A stretch of 64,000 nucleotides of DNA from Bradyrhizobium rifense. GTDB lineage: Bacteria; Pseudomonadota; Alphaproteobacteria; Rhizobiales; Xanthobacteraceae. Of the stretch, positions 24,934-36,503 are shown piece by piece (the first letter of the stretch is position 1; each line of letters starts with the position of its first letter). The stretch is taken from NCBI RefSeq assembly GCF_008123425.1, contig NZ_VSSS01000002.1:1-64000 (forward strand), given 5' to 3'. The notes under the pieces were generated by a model that saw only the letters and a list, made by a program, of their open reading frames with translations, did not search any database and was not told the DNA's origin. A program made the position numbers and the translations under genes.

Positions 24934-25893
24934 TCAGGCGCCCGTACCCCAGCGCTTGGCGCGAACGGCGTGATACCGCGCATTCGTCTGCGGCTTGATG
25001 AAGAGAGCCGCGACGGCCGGATGCTGTCTGCGTATCTCGGTCTCGATCGAGACGACGCACTGCTCGATATCATCGGCGCGCTTGTCGTCCGCGAACTCGA
25101 CGCTCAGCGCCGCGACGACCTCAGCCGGCGACAGTTGCACCGTCAGCAGCCCGTTGGCCCGGAGCACGCCGGGTGACCGTCGCGCGATGTCGAGGATGGA
25201 TCGTGACAGATCGGAATGAGCGGGTTCGCCGATGAGCAGGCTCTTGCTTTCCCTGGCGAGCCCGATGGAGGTGATGCCCAAGAGAATGCCGATCAAGATC
25301 GAGCCGACACCGTCCCAGATCGGCTGGGCGAACAACACCGCAGCTGCGGTCGCGGCAACCGCAATGACGATGCCGACCAGCGCCGCGCTGTCCTCTAGCA
25401 GCACCATGAATGCGGGCGGGTCCTTGCTGCGGACGAAGGCCTCGTACCATCCGATGCGCGAGGTCTCCGACCGGAAGCGCCGCCAGGCGAAGAGCCACGA
25501 GATTCCCTCGAATACAAAAGACATGCCGAGCACGATGAAGCTGACGATGGGATCTTCGATTGGCTCTGGCGCGGTGACGTGGAGAACGCCCTGATAGAGC
25601 GAGGCGCCCGCTCCGAGCGCGAAAATCAACAGAGAGACAATGAAACTCCAGAAGTACAGCTCGCGCCCGTAGCCAAGCGGATGGGATTCATCAGGCGGAC
25701 GGCTCGCGCGATGGTAACCGTAAAGCAGCAGCACTTCATTGGTGGTATCGACCACCGAGTGCACGGCTTCGCTCATCATCGCCGAGCTTCCCGTCCAGAC
25801 AGCAGCTCCGATCTTGGTGACGGCAACGAGGAGGTTGCCGACGAGCGCGGCATAAACGATGGTCTTCGACGATCCTTCCGCCGTCTTGCTCAC
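24934..25893 (-). CDS. cation diffusion facilitator transporter
   Basis: 319 aa. The CDF core is clear: NLLVAVTKIGAAVWTGSSAM, then SEAVHSVVDTTNEVLLLYGY, and SHPLGYGRELYFWSFIVSLL. The metal-site helices carry HSVVD in helix 2; in helix 5 the pair appears within LLEDSAALVGIVIA (E/D in place of H/D). Six membrane segments and a short C-terminal cytoplasmic domain follow. CDF proteins export Zn, Mn, Fe or Co in exchange for protons; this branch is poorly characterised, so the metal is unknown. Confidence 0.9.
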   Translation of the reverse strand: MSKTAEGSSKTIVYAALVGNLLVAVTKIGAAVWTGSSAMMSEAVHSVVDTTNEVLLLYGYHRASRPPDESHPLGYGRELYFWSFIVSLLIFALGAGASLYQGVLHVTAPEPIEDPIVSFIVLGMSFVFEGISWLFAWRRFRSETSRIGWYEAFVRSKDPPAFMVLLEDSAALVGIVIAVAATAAAVLFAQPIWDGVGSILIGILLGITSIGLARESKSLLIGEPAHSDLSRSILDIARRSPGVLRANGLLTVQLSPAEVVAALSVEFADDKRADDIEQCVVSIETEIRRQHPAVAALFIKPQTNARYHAVRAKRWGTGA

Positions 25894-25961
25894 CCGACGA
25901 CATCCTCAATTGGCGACCGCGATCAACCCGCGGCGATTGGCAGCGACAGCCATGTCGCTCC

Positions 25962-27038
25962 TCATTTCGGATCCGGATCCGAGAGTTCGGCCCCCGGGTC
26001 CTCGAACCGACCGCTGCGGGCGAGCTTGACAGCGCGGCCCAGCGCCTTGGCTGTATTCAGCACCTCCTGCTGAAACGTGTGGTCTTCGTCCAGCTCCCGG
26101 TGAGAGGTCGCATATTGTTCCATGTAACCGACATAGCCGTCCGTCTCACCGAAGCGGCCGGCCGAAATCAGGTGCATGTCGGTCAGCCAGTCGGATAGGG
26201 TTCGCCGCACGCCCTCGGCGCCGACGCTGTCGCCGTGAACGATGAGGCCGAAATGGCGGCCGGCGAGATGACGCGGATACGGCCAGCCCTTCAACTCGAG
26301 CGCCTTGGCTTCGGCGGCTTTCTTGCCGTGCGTCGATGTCGGATCCGGGTTGCCGCCGTCGGCGCAGACTAGGCGATCCATCATCGCCTTGAGGCCGCCC
26401 GGCACGTGGTACCAGTTCACCGGCGTCACGATCAGGATGCCGTGGGCTGCCACCCAGAGCGGATAGATCTCGTTCATCCAGTCGCTGGTCTGGCCGAGCG
26501 AATAGTTGGGATAGCAGCTGCACGGCCAGTGGCAGAGCGGCATGGCGGTAGAGACGCACGACTTGCAAGGATGAATATACTTGCCGAATTCGGAGGTCAG
26601 GCGGGAAAGATCCAGGATGTCGACGGCGAAGCCCATCTCGACGAAGACGGGCTCGGCGAGCTTGACCAGGCGCCAGGTCTTGGACATCTCGCCCGGACAG
26701 GTGTGCTCGCTGCGCGCCGAACCGTTGATGACGAGAATACGCGGCGTCGCGCTAGCGTCGTCGTGCCGGCGCTGTGCCTCGAAGATGGCGGTACGCGTCG
26801 CCAGCCAATCGACGGCGAGCTCGTAGTCAGGATCGGCGAACCCCACACCCGCCTTTCGCGTTACTGGCGATTTGCGCGAATGGCTGTAGGCATCCCAGGC
26901 GGCCCCAACGATCGCATCGAGTTCCCGCTTTAGCGGAGCGAAGGCAGGATCGACGAACTGGCTCCTGTAACGGCTCTCAAATTCCTCACGGGACAGCTTG
27001 ACGGGCGGCATTCCCTTGCGCACGTCCGGTTCCGTCAT
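25962..27038 (-). CDS. NADPH-dependent FMN reductase family protein
   Basis: 358 aa. The first 110 residues form an extra charged N-terminal region. The flavodoxin-like core follows (RILVINGSARSEHTCPGEMS ... TPVNWYHVPGGLKAMMDRLV). A cysteine cluster (HPCKSCVSTAMPLCHWPCSC) lies between, as in a subset of iron-sulphur flavoproteins and quinone reductases. Start chosen at ATG 27038 (MTEPDVRKGM) behind GAGGGCG; the frame is open further upstream without similarity. An EcfG-type promoter lies 35 bp upstream. A C-terminal scrap of a paralogue is at 47786. Confidence 0.87.
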   Translation of the reverse strand: MTEPDVRKGMPPVKLSREEFESRYRSQFVDPAFAPLKRELDAIVGAAWDAYSHSRKSPVTRKAGVGFADPDYELAVDWLATRTAIFEAQRRHDDASATPRILVINGSARSEHTCPGEMSKTWRLVKLAEPVFVEMGFAVDILDLSRLTSEFGKYIHPCKSCVSTAMPLCHWPCSCYPNYSLGQTSDWMNEIYPLWVAAHGILIVTPVNWYHVPGGLKAMMDRLVCADGGNPDPTSTHGKKAAEAKALELKGWPYPRHLAGRHFGLIVHGDSVGAEGVRRTLSDWLTDMHLISAGRFGETDGYVGYMEQYATSHRELDEDHTFQQEVLNTAKALGRAVKLARSGRFEDPGAELSDPDPK

Positions 27039-27072
27039 GCGGGCGCCCTCGTTGGATTGGTCCAATCCGACT

Positions 27073-27097
27073 AACCCGAGGATCGGGACACCGTTCC
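27073..27097 (-). promoter_or_regulatory. EcfG-type promoter (GGAAC-N16-GGTT)
   Basis: Minus strand GGAAC (27097-27093), 16 bp, GGTT (27076-27073), 35 bp before the FMN reductase start. Confidence 0.68.
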
Positions 27098-27211
27098 TAG
27101 GCGGTGGGGTGGCGGAGGCAGTCTCGCCGTCGACTGAAATCCGACAGCATTGCACCCTTCGCGACTTCTTCGGCCAATAGGAACGCTCGCCGCCTTTCGG
27201 CGTCAGCCGGT

Positions 27212-27409
27212 ATGGCAAAACTCATCAAGGTTCGATTTCACCAGTTCGGCGGCACGACGTGCTTCGTGTCGACCGGCTCGAACAGTCAGGACCCGACGCC
27301 GGTCAGATCCTGGTTTCCGTTCGGCCGCCAGCGTCAATCCGGTCGACTTCAAGATGAGGTCCGCGCGCTGATCGAGAAACTGCGCAAGGACAAGCAGCCG
27401 GTCGCGTAG
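27212..27409 (+). pseudogene. zinc-type alcohol dehydrogenase/quinone reductase N-terminal fragment
   Basis: Three frames in turn give VRFHQFGG, then VLRVDRLEQSGPDAGQILVS, then ASVNPVDFKMRS and LIEKLRKDKQPV. Together these are the N-terminal catalytic domain start of MDR-family quinone reductases. At least two indels and loss of everything beyond residue ~65 make it a pseudogene. It ends against the convergent cysteine hydrolase gene. Confidence 0.7.
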
Positions 27410-28014
27410 TCATTCGCGCCAGAATTCCGTCAGCTCCTCGGCGGTGACGAGATCAACCTGGCCGTGGAAGCGCGTGCGGTACATCGTCATGAGCGCATCG
27501 TGCCCGACGTCGGAAGAGCTGCACAGCGCGTCCTCCACGAGGACGACCCTGAAACCAATGTCGACGGCACTCAGAACCGTCGATAACACGCAGACATCCG
27601 TCTCCGCACCGGTGATGACGACCGTGCCGACGCCCTTTTCAATCAGTAGACTTGCCAGGGCTGGATTGCTGAACGCGGAATAGGCCGGCTTGTCGATGAT
27701 GCGAACCGGCGGGACGTAGCGGGCCAGCGCCGGCACGAGGTCGAGAGCGAAAGGCGGAAGATGATCGCGAGTGGCCTGCCGCCAGCGCCGGAAATAATTC
27801 TGCCACTGCCCCGGGCGATCCTCCGGCGCCGCCGGCGTGACGAAGCGCGTAAAGATGGTTCTCGCCTGATAGCGCGACACGATCGACACGATCATCGGCA
27901 AGACCCTCTCCATCCAGGGCGTTTGCCAGAGGCCGCCTGGCGCAAAGATATTCTGCATATCGATGCACAGGTGCACGGCATCTTGGATTTCGGCAACCTC
28001 GGACCTGCTGCTTC

Positions 28015-28018
<4 letters not shown>
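27410..28018 (-). CDS. isochorismatase-family cysteine hydrolase
   Basis: 202 aa. The catalytic triad is visible: Asp in LCIDMQNIFAPGG, Lys in IIDKPAYSAF, Cys in TGAETDVCVLSTVL. The family hydrolyses amides or vinyl ethers (nicotinamide, N-carbamoyl compounds, isochorismate); the substrate here is unknown. Its ATG (28018) overlaps the stop of the uvrA-like gene (ATGA), showing translational coupling. The copy at 11350 is a decayed paralogue. Confidence 0.88.
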
Positions 28019-30569
<2,551 letters not shown>

Positions 30570-30873
30570 TCGCCGCCAATGCCGTTAGGGCAGATAACGG
30601 GCCCCAAATCCCAATGATCCACTCGCGCAGTCACTTGGAACATTATCGATCGCGCTGGTTCGTTCTAACGATCGCCGGATATGAGAGCGCATTTTGCTGT
30701 TCCCATCCTGGGTCGACAAGTGATGAGCCATCTCTGCCGACCGTCTGGATCCTGGCGGATACACTTGCGATACGCTCTGCGGGCCGGCGATATCGATCGT
30801 GACGAACGCGCTGGCCGATACCGCCAAATTCGCGTTGGCCACCCTCGCGCTTGCGAACATCACTCGCGCTCCA
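30570..30873. other. intergenic region
   Basis: No gene recognised. A GGAAC at 30646 on the plus strand has GTT one base too close for the EcfG consensus, and no plus-strand gene follows. Confidence 0.4.
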
Positions 30874-31077
30874 TCAGGAGCGGCGTTTCACCCCGCGCGG
30901 ATGCGCCTCTTCATCGACCTGTTTGACGTGATAGCCGGCCGGCAGGAGCTGGCCACCTTCCTCGTCCGCGACCGGAACATCTGTGACAAGCCCCTCGATC
31001 AAGGCGGTCTCCCAGACCTCCTTTTCCGTCGCGAACGGGTTACCGATTTGTCTTTCGCCTTCAAAGAGTGCGTACAT
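30874..31077 (-). CDS. small MYALF-type protein (67 aa)
   Basis: ATG 31077 behind GGAGG. The product (MYALFEGERQIGNPFATEKE, then a VWETALIEGLVTDV segment) is a paralogue of the 8306 gene and of the broken copy at 61774. An acidic middle and basic end (HPRGVKRRS) follow. It lies 15 bp after the broken DUF296 gene on the same strand. Function unknown. Confidence 0.75.
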   Translation of the reverse strand: MYALFEGERQIGNPFATEKEVWETALIEGLVTDVPVADEEGGQLLPAGYHVKQVDEEAHPRGVKRRS

Positions 31078-31091
31078 GTTGCCTCCTACGA

Positions 31092-31525
31092 CTAGATGCT
31101 GATCAGCGCGATAACGAGATCCGGCCGCTTCTTACGGCGCGGATGAACCACGGTTTCCGTGATCGTCACCTCGAGCGTTGGCTGCACCGATCCAGACAGA
31201 GGGTGGGCTCCGCGCAGCATGCCATCCTGCAGGCCGATCACAGCGTGAAGATGCAGGCTGGCCTGCCGTCATCGCCTTGCGCGACGTCGCCGAGCAGGCT
31301 CAGCACCTCGCATTGCTCGTTGACTTCGATCGGTTTGAACGTCTTGGCCGCAAAATCGAACCAGCTGACCTCCGCTTGTGAAAAAGCGCCGATCGCCGAG
31401 ACCGAAGCGCCGGTAATATTCTCGCGATTGGCGAACTCCGTGACGGATTTGAAAGCCTCCTCGCCCTGATCCAGAATCAAGACAAAGACCCGCTCGACGC
31501 CGTCGTTGATCGTCTTCGATTTCAT
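31092..31525 (-). pseudogene. PPC/DUF296 protein, frameshifted
   Basis: Starts at ATG 31525 (MKSKTINDGVERVFVLILDQ), followed by EEAFKSVTEFANRENITGAS. It stops early at 31238 after GDDGRPACIFTL. Restoring one base near 31258 gives ASLHLHAVIGLQDGMLRGAH and PTLEVTITETVVHPRRK to TAG 31092. The GGxHL-type metal region reads GAHPL instead of GGHLL, a further change. The intact paralogue lies at 33129-33581. The plant-like PPC fold binds DNA or acts as a trimeric small-molecule domain; bacterial roles are unclear. Confidence 0.82.
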
Positions 31526-31651
31526 CCAAAACTCTCGCTGTTGTGATATCCGCTGTGCGATCCTCGGTCCGGTCAAGTGGCCGAGATCGGCATCTCTCAC
31601 GCTTCAACGACACGGCGCTCGCAAAGTAGGACGACGAGCGGCGCTGCGCGG

Positions 31652-32419
31652 CTACTCTTGCGGTGGTTGTCCATTGGAGGCGGATACACCCCCGTCCACC
31701 GCTACGTTGGCGCCAGTCATGAAGCTCGCATCGTCGCTTGCGAGAAACGCGATCACGGCGGCGACTTCCTCCGGTTCGCAGACCCGGCCTAACGGGATCC
31801 GCTCGGCGAACTTCGCCAGCAGCTTCTTGTCGTTCATCATGTCTTCCGTCATGCCCGTACGGGTGAGACTGGGACAGACCGCGTTCACACGGATGCCCTT
31901 CTTGCCGAGATCGAGGGCAAGGGCACGCGTCAGATTGACGACGGCGCCCTTCGCCGCGTTGTAGGGGCTCATGCCCCAATCGCCACCAGTCCCGGAGACT
32001 GATGCCGTGTTCACGATCGAGCCCCTGGTCTTTTCAATATGGGGCAGTGCCGCACGGCAGCCGTAGAACACGCCGTCGACATCGGTCGACATTACCTTGC
32101 GCCATTTCTGGTCGGTGATTGAAGCCGGGTCGCCGCCTTCATGGACGCCGGCGTTATTCACGATGACGTCCAGCCGGCCGAAGTGGCCGACGATGGCCGC
32201 GACCATTCCATCGACGGCACGCGAATCCGAGACGTCGGCAGCCTGAACCAGGACCTGGTCGGCAGGCAGGCTCTTGGCCACCTTTTCGAGTGAGGCTTCA
32301 ACGCGGTCGACCAGCGCCACTTTCGCGCCCTCCGCGACGAAGCGGCGCGCCGTCGCTTCTCCGATACCGGAAGCTGCTCCCGTGACGATGACGACCTTGC
32401 CGTGGAACCTGTCGGCCAT
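31652..32419 (-). CDS. SDR-family oxidoreductase
   Basis: 255 aa from ATG 32419, preceded by AGGAGAG. Classical SDR: VTGAASGIGEATARRF (cofactor binding), NNAG, catalytic Ser in ASVSG, and YNAAK for Tyr/Lys. The C-terminal region ends VDGGVSAS. Substrate not inferable. It is divergent from the DJ-1 gene, sharing a ~140 bp promoter region. Confidence 0.92.
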   Translation of the reverse strand: MADRFHGKVVIVTGAASGIGEATARRFVAEGAKVALVDRVEASLEKVAKSLPADQVLVQAADVSDSRAVDGMVAAIVGHFGRLDVIVNNAGVHEGGDPASITDQKWRKVMSTDVDGVFYGCRAALPHIEKTRGSIVNTASVSGTGGDWGMSPYNAAKGAVVNLTRALALDLGKKGIRVNAVCPSLTRTGMTEDMMNDKKLLAKFAERIPLGRVCEPEEVAAVIAFLASDDASFMTGANVAVDGGVSASNGQPPQE

Positions 32420-32562
32420 GCGAATCTCTCCTGCTGCTTTCAATCCTCATAACCGTCGTCGCGACGATCGGGTCCTATCTTCCCACCAGATCCAGTCTTT
32501 TCAGGAACGATGTTCGAGACGATCGATTGTTGGACAAAACCCCGAAACGAAGGATTGGCCCC

Positions 32563-33123
32563 ATGGATCTGACCGGCAAAAAGATCGCCATTCTCGCCAC
32601 GAATGGCTTCGAGCAGGCCGAGCTGGAAGTGCCGCAGGAGCGCTTAAAGAAGGCCGGCGCGACGGTCGATGTCGTCTCGCTCGCCGCAGGCGAGATCAAG
32701 GGCTGGAACAAGAAGGATTGGGGCCGGCCGGTAAAGGTCGACAAGACGCTCGACGAGGCATCGGCCGCCGACTACGACGCAATCGTATTGCCCGGCGGGC
32801 AGATTAATCCGGATCTTCTACGGGTTGAGCCCAAGGCGCTGAAGTTCATCAAGGATATTTTCGATGCCAAGAAGATCGTGGCGGCCGTCTGCCACGCCCC
32901 TTGGCTTCTTATCGAGACCGGGATCGCGAAAGGTCGCAAGATGACCTCATTCAAGTCGATCAAGACCGACGTCGCGAACGCCGGTGCGAAGTGGGAAGAT
33001 GCAGAGGTCGTCGTCGATCAGGGCGTCATCACCTCCCGCAACCCGGGCGATCTCGAGGCGTTCTGCGCCAAGATCGTGGAAGAGGTCAAAGAAGGTCGAC
33101 ACACCCAACGCAGCGCGGCCTGA
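32563..33123 (+). CDS. DJ-1/PfpI family protein
   Basis: 186 aa from ATG 32563 (MDLTGKKIAILATNGFEQAE). The nucleophile elbow VCHAPWLL holds the conserved Cys, with the Glu of GFEQAEL in support: the PfpI/YhbO-type layout linked to glyoxalase or protein-deglycase activity and stress survival. The next gene, a PPC protein, starts 5 bp after its stop. An internally deleted paralogue lies at 59029-59207. Confidence 0.9.
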   Translation: MDLTGKKIAILATNGFEQAELEVPQERLKKAGATVDVVSLAAGEIKGWNKKDWGRPVKVDKTLDEASAADYDAIVLPGGQINPDLLRVEPKALKFIKDIFDAKKIVAAVCHAPWLLIETGIAKGRKMTSFKSIKTDVANAGAKWEDAEVVVDQGVITSRNPGDLEAFCAKIVEEVKEGRHTQRSAA

Positions 33124-33128
33124 AGACG

Positions 33129-33581
33129 ATGAAGAGCGCCAAGTTATCGGGCGAGGCTGGTTCGGAGACCCGCGTGGCAATCCTCGAATCCGGCGAGGAA
33201 GCATTCACGACGCTCACGAAATTCGCCAACGACGCCGGCATCACGGCGGCGTCGCTCACGGCCATCGGCGCCTTCGAAAGGGCGACCGTTGGCTGGTTCG
33301 ACTTCGAGAAGAAGACCTACAAGAAGATCGAGGTCGCGGAGCAGTGCGAGGTGCTGAGCGCGATTGGCGATATCGCGGTCGGCGACGACGGAAACGCGAG
33401 CCTTCACGTGCATGTGGTTCTGGGCTTTGCCGACGGCACGACCCGCGGCGGGCATCTCCTCGAAGGAAAGGTTCGGCCGACGCTCGAGGTTGTCATCGCG
33501 GACACGCCAGCACACCTCAGACGCAAGAAGAACCCAGATCTCGGCATAGCGCTGATCGATATCGCCAAGGGAAAGACGTGA
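33129..33581 (+). CDS. PPC/DUF296 domain protein, intact
   Basis: 150 aa from ATG 33129. The PPC domain is complete: FTTLTKFANDAGITAASLTA, VGWFDFEKKTYKKIEV, then ASLHVHVVLGFADGTTRGGH with the conserved H-x-H and GGHLL residues that bind metal in structural homologues. It lies in an operon behind DJ-1. The bacterial function is not established. Confidence 0.88.
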   Translation: MKSAKLSGEAGSETRVAILESGEEAFTTLTKFANDAGITAASLTAIGAFERATVGWFDFEKKTYKKIEVAEQCEVLSAIGDIAVGDDGNASLHVHVVLGFADGTTRGGHLLEGKVRPTLEVVIADTPAHLRRKKNPDLGIALIDIAKGKT

Positions 33582-33623
33582 CGAGTCGGTGTGGTCGACG
33601 TCAACCAGACCGACCGCCTCGCA

Positions 33624-33773
33624 CTAGGTTTCGTTCTTTCGGTACCTCAGGCGCGTGACCTGTTCGGCCACGCGATCCAATGCCCGATTTCGATAGCGAT
33701 AGCTGAGGACGCCGTAGATCAGCGCCGTGAGGAGCACAAGCGCCCCAAGGAAAAAGACGGCTTCGAGACCCAT
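33624..33773 (-). CDS. small membrane protein (49 aa)
   Basis: ATG 33773 follows AGGAGAG. One N-terminal transmembrane helix (AVFFLGALVLLTALIYGVLS) is followed by a basic tail (YRYRNRALDRVAEQVTRLRY). This is a typical short rhizobial inner-membrane protein of unknown function. Its stop lies 43 bp from the convergent PPC gene. Confidence 0.72.
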   Translation of the reverse strand: MGLEAVFFLGALVLLTALIYGVLSYRYRNRALDRVAEQVTRLRYRKNET

Positions 33774-33793
33774 CTTGCTCTCCTTTTGATGAC

Positions 33794-34096
33794 CTACGCC
33801 GCGCGTCGCTTTCGGGTCTTTGCCGCCTTTTTGGCGGACCTCGAACGCTCCGACGCCGGCCGCTTGGCCGAAGCCGCGCCGCCCAATCGGCCACCCTTGC
33901 GGGACGGCGAGTGATCTTCCTTAGTGCCGCGTCCTGAACCGCTCTTCTTTCCGCCGTGGGTTTCCTTGTTCACGGTGGCCCAGGCGCGCCGTTCGGCTTC
34001 CTTTTCAGGAACCCCGCGGTGCTCATAGCCTTCTTCGATATGCTCGGCCTGCCGCTTCTGCTTGTCCGTGTAACTTGACTTGTCGCCACGAGGCAT
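33794..34096 (-). CDS. small basic protein, 'plasmid stabilisation'-like
   Basis: 100 aa. It begins MPRGDKSSYTDKQKRQAEHI, followed by a GVPEKEAERRAWATVNKETH motif and a Lys/Arg/Ser-rich disordered tail. Homologues are often labelled plasmid stabilisation protein, without proof. The first 50 residues are helical and the tail could bind nucleic acid. It precedes the 49-aa membrane protein gene by 20 bp in the same direction. Confidence 0.75.
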   Translation of the reverse strand: MPRGDKSSYTDKQKRQAEHIEEGYEHRGVPEKEAERRAWATVNKETHGGKKSGSGRGTKEDHSPSRKGGRLGGAASAKRPASERSRSAKKAAKTRKRRAA

Positions 34097-34285
34097 GTCG
34101 TTGCTCCCGTCAGTTGAAAATATTCGTTTTAAGACCGGGAAAGGCCGCCAGTTCCAATCTTAGGACGTCTCTCAACGCGGAAGCGATGCGAGGCCTAAGC
34201 ATGCAAACCGATGAAGCGGCCCCCGCTGCTCGCTCGCGGATCAGGAGGCGGAGCATCGATTCACTGGGTATGTTTGCGGAGGCAC

Positions 34286-34522
34286 TCAAGGACAAAATTG
34301 GGCCAAGGACGACCGCCTCGAGGAAGCCGGCTGACCTTTTGGAGGGGTAAATGCGACGGGGAACGTTTTGGCGGCCAGCGCCTTTAGCGCTGTCTGCTCC
34401 TCGGCGAGGCGTCTCTCGATAAATTGGCGCTCCATGTCCGACAGCCTCGTCCCTAGCAGGCGTTGATAGCGGTGGATGTTGTTGCGGTGCGCACGAATGC
34501 GGGCAAAGTCTTCGTCGAGCAT
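34286..34522 (-). CDS. small helical protein (78 aa)
   Basis: ATG 34522 has AGGAG eight bases upstream; a GTG at 34531 is too close to it. The product (DEDFARIRAHRNNIHRYQRL, then MERQFIERRLAEEQTALKAL) forms two long amphipathic helices and ends in a Pro/Ser-rich tail. Similar short proteins recur in Bradyrhizobium. Function unknown. Confidence 0.7.
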   Translation of the reverse strand: MLDEDFARIRAHRNNIHRYQRLLGTRLSDMERQFIERRLAEEQTALKALAAKTFPVAFTPPKGQPASSRRSSLAQFCP

Positions 34523-34744
34523 CGTCGTCACTCCTGACGGTCGTCACGGTCCTTCGGTGTTTAGAAAACTGGGAAAGAGAATTTCCCGACCCAAAAAATA
34601 TTCGGGGCGATACAGGAGTCAAGATTCCCGCGGCGGTCGAACGTCCAAATTCTTGACCGGATCACCCAACGGCGTTTGCTGCGCCGCAATGGCTGACAGC
34701 TCTGCACCGCGACCGAGCGCGCATGGATTTTTTTCGATCCGCCC

Positions 34745-34771
34745 CTTGAAACGACTTCTCGTTTTTCTAAT
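34745..34771 (+). promoter_or_regulatory. RpoH-type heat-shock promoter
   Basis: CTTGAAA at 34745 and CTAAT at 34767 are separated as in alphaproteobacterial sigma-32 promoters (CTTG, 17-18 bp, CYTAT-like). The expected transcription start, about 34778-34780, falls exactly at the beginning of the ROSE element. Confidence 0.55.
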
Positions 34772-34780
34772 TGATTTTTC

Positions 34781-34899
34781 GCCGCGAGAGCGGTGTGCCG
34801 GGCGCCTTCACGGGTCCGGCGCGGGCGCCGGGCCGGGCACCAGACCCGCTCTGACTCCAGCCTTGCGCTCCTTGTATCCATTTGCTCTTTGGAGGACTT
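34781..34899 (+). ncRNA. ROSE-type RNA thermometer
   Basis: The leader between the heat-shock promoter and the Hsp20 start folds into GC-rich hairpins (gccgggcgcc ... ggcgccggg) and ends in the ROSE signature: tttgctctt at 34881 pairs imperfectly with ttggagga at 34889, masking the Shine-Dalgarno. At high temperature this last hairpin melts and translation starts. The position directly before an Hsp20 start and the tttgct-ctttggagg motif match the Bradyrhizobium ROSE family closely. Confidence 0.82.
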
Positions 34900-34903
34900 G
34901 GTT

Positions 34904-35365
34904 ATGAGGACGACCTTTGACTTCGCGCCCCTGTCGCGCTCCACCATCGGCTTCGACCACCTGGCTGACCTTGTCGACAGCACGCTCCGCCAGGCGAGCG
35001 AAGACCACTATCCCCCGTACAACATCGAACGCACCAGCGAGGATCACTACCGGATCTCGGTCGCCGTCGCCGGCTTCGGAGCCGACGACATCGCCGTGAC
35101 GGCCGAGCAGAATGCGCTCACGATCGAGGGCAGGACGCCTGAGGAAGCGGCCGGCGAATACCTGTACCGGGGCATCGCCGCGCGTCCTTTCCGGCGCGTG
35201 TTCAACCTCGCCGACTACGTTCAGGTGAAGGAGGCCTCCTTCCGCGACGGACTGCTGATCGTCGATCTCGTCCGCGAGGTGCCGGAAGCCATGAAGCCGC
35301 GCCGGATCCAGATCGGAAGCGGCGCCTCTCCCGCCTCGCAGATCGAGCAGAAGAAGGCGGCCTGA
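34904..35365 (+). CDS. small heat-shock protein (Hsp20), ROSE-controlled
   Basis: 153 aa from ATG 34904 (MRTTFDFAPLSRSTIGFDHL). The alpha-crystallin domain runs from about 36 to 130: YNIERTSEDHYRISVAVAGF, then LTIEGR, YRGIAARPFRRVFNLAD. The C-terminal I-x-I-like motif is in RRIQIGS. Belongs to class A rhizobial sHsps (IbpA-like). Works as an ATP-independent holdase. Translation is gated by the ROSE leader, transcription by the RpoH-type promoter. Confidence 0.93.
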   Translation: MRTTFDFAPLSRSTIGFDHLADLVDSTLRQASEDHYPPYNIERTSEDHYRISVAVAGFGADDIAVTAEQNALTIEGRTPEEAAGEYLYRGIAARPFRRVFNLADYVQVKEASFRDGLLIVDLVREVPEAMKPRRIQIGSGASPASQIEQKKAA

Positions 35366-35448
35366 CGCCTGATCGAGGTTCGACGGCGGAACGCGGCGCG
35401 CGCAAGCGTGGCCGCGCTCCCTGGTCCATGCAACGAAGGAGAAAAACT

Positions 35449-35940
35449 ATGGCAGTTCGTGATCTCATTCCCTGGTCTAGAAACCAGGAGCTCGCGCCGG
35501 CGCGCGCCACCCACGATCCGTTCATGACGCTGCATCGCGAAATGAACCGGCTGTTCGACGACGTCTTCCGCGGCTTCGGCGGCACAAGCTTGTCGCCGCT
35601 CATCGAAGGGCAATTCGGCTGGCCCAAGATCGAGCTCAGCGACACCGACAAGGCGCTGACAATCTCGGCCGAGCTTCCCGGTATGACGGAGAACGACGTC
35701 CAGATCGAAATCGCCAAGGGGGTGCTGACCATCCGCGGCGAGAAGAAGAGCGAGCGCAAGGACGAGGGCAAATACTTCACCGAGCGCTACTACGGCTCGT
35801 TCCAGCGGCAGATCGCGCTCGAGGACGTCGCGGAGGACAAGGCCGAGGCTTCATTCAAGAACGGCGTCCTGTCGATCTCGCTGCCGAAGTCCGAGAACCC
35901 GCGGGCCGGCGTCAAGCGCATCGCGATCAACTCGCAGTAA
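35449..35940 (+). CDS. small heat-shock protein (Hsp20), class C type
   Basis: 163 aa from ATG 35449 behind AAGGAG. The longer N-terminal arm (RDLIPWSRNQELAPARATHD, then FMTLHREMNRLFDDVFRGFG) and an alpha-crystallin domain (KIELSDTDKALTISAELPGM ... YYGSFQRQIALEDVAEDKA) end in VKRIAINSQ. This form differs from the ROSE-controlled neighbour, so the two may co-assemble or serve different clients. It is separated by 83 bp and probably co-transcribed. Confidence 0.93.
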   Translation: MAVRDLIPWSRNQELAPARATHDPFMTLHREMNRLFDDVFRGFGGTSLSPLIEGQFGWPKIELSDTDKALTISAELPGMTENDVQIEIAKGVLTIRGEKKSERKDEGKYFTERYYGSFQRQIALEDVAEDKAEASFKNGVLSISLPKSENPRAGVKRIAINSQ

Positions 35941-36013
35941 AGGACCATCACGGGCGGCGGTCGTCGCCGCCCGAAACCCGTCCCGACGAAAGGAGCGTAA
36001 AGGGAGGCAATCG

Positions 36014-36330
36014 ATGACCAACGCCAACACGAACACCGGCAATCTCAATCCATTCTTCCATCCAGCAGCTCACTATGCGTCTCCGGAGGACGTCCTGAAC
36101 GACGACGAACTCTCCGTACCGGAGAAGCGGATCATCCTGTCGTCATGCGTCCGACATGTTCGCGGTCGAATCCTGTCCCGCGCTACGCGAAATTCCCGGC
36201 ATGGGCCACACGATCCGGCTCGCGGACATCCTCGCCGCGCTGAGGCGGCTCGACGGCGACGACGATCCGCCGCCCCCCGGGGGCGTGCCGATGCGGCTGC
36301 GGCGGCCTTGGGCCGCCGCCTTGCGGAGGT
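36014..36330 (+). pseudogene. hsp-linked small protein, frameshifted
   Basis: From ATG 36014 the frame gives HYASPEDVLNDDELSVPEKR, then IILSS, after which one base is missing near 36146. The expected continuation, ASDMFAVESCPALREIPGMG and RLADILAALRRLDGDDD, lies in another frame to TAA 36330. Such proteins usually follow hsp20 genes in this lineage. Function unknown; a single indel, so possibly an error. Confidence 0.75.
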
Positions 36331-36503
36331 AAGCGGGATGCTCACGCAGGCTGTCGTGACGATAGTCCTGCTGGGGCATGCTTCGGCGACGTGGGCCGTC
36401 CCGTTCATTGCATTCATGAGCGAGTTGGGTGACCGGCCCGTGCAGCGAACGTAGGCGACACTCTGACGCTAATCTCGCGCCCGGCACAGGACGGCCGATC
36501 CGG

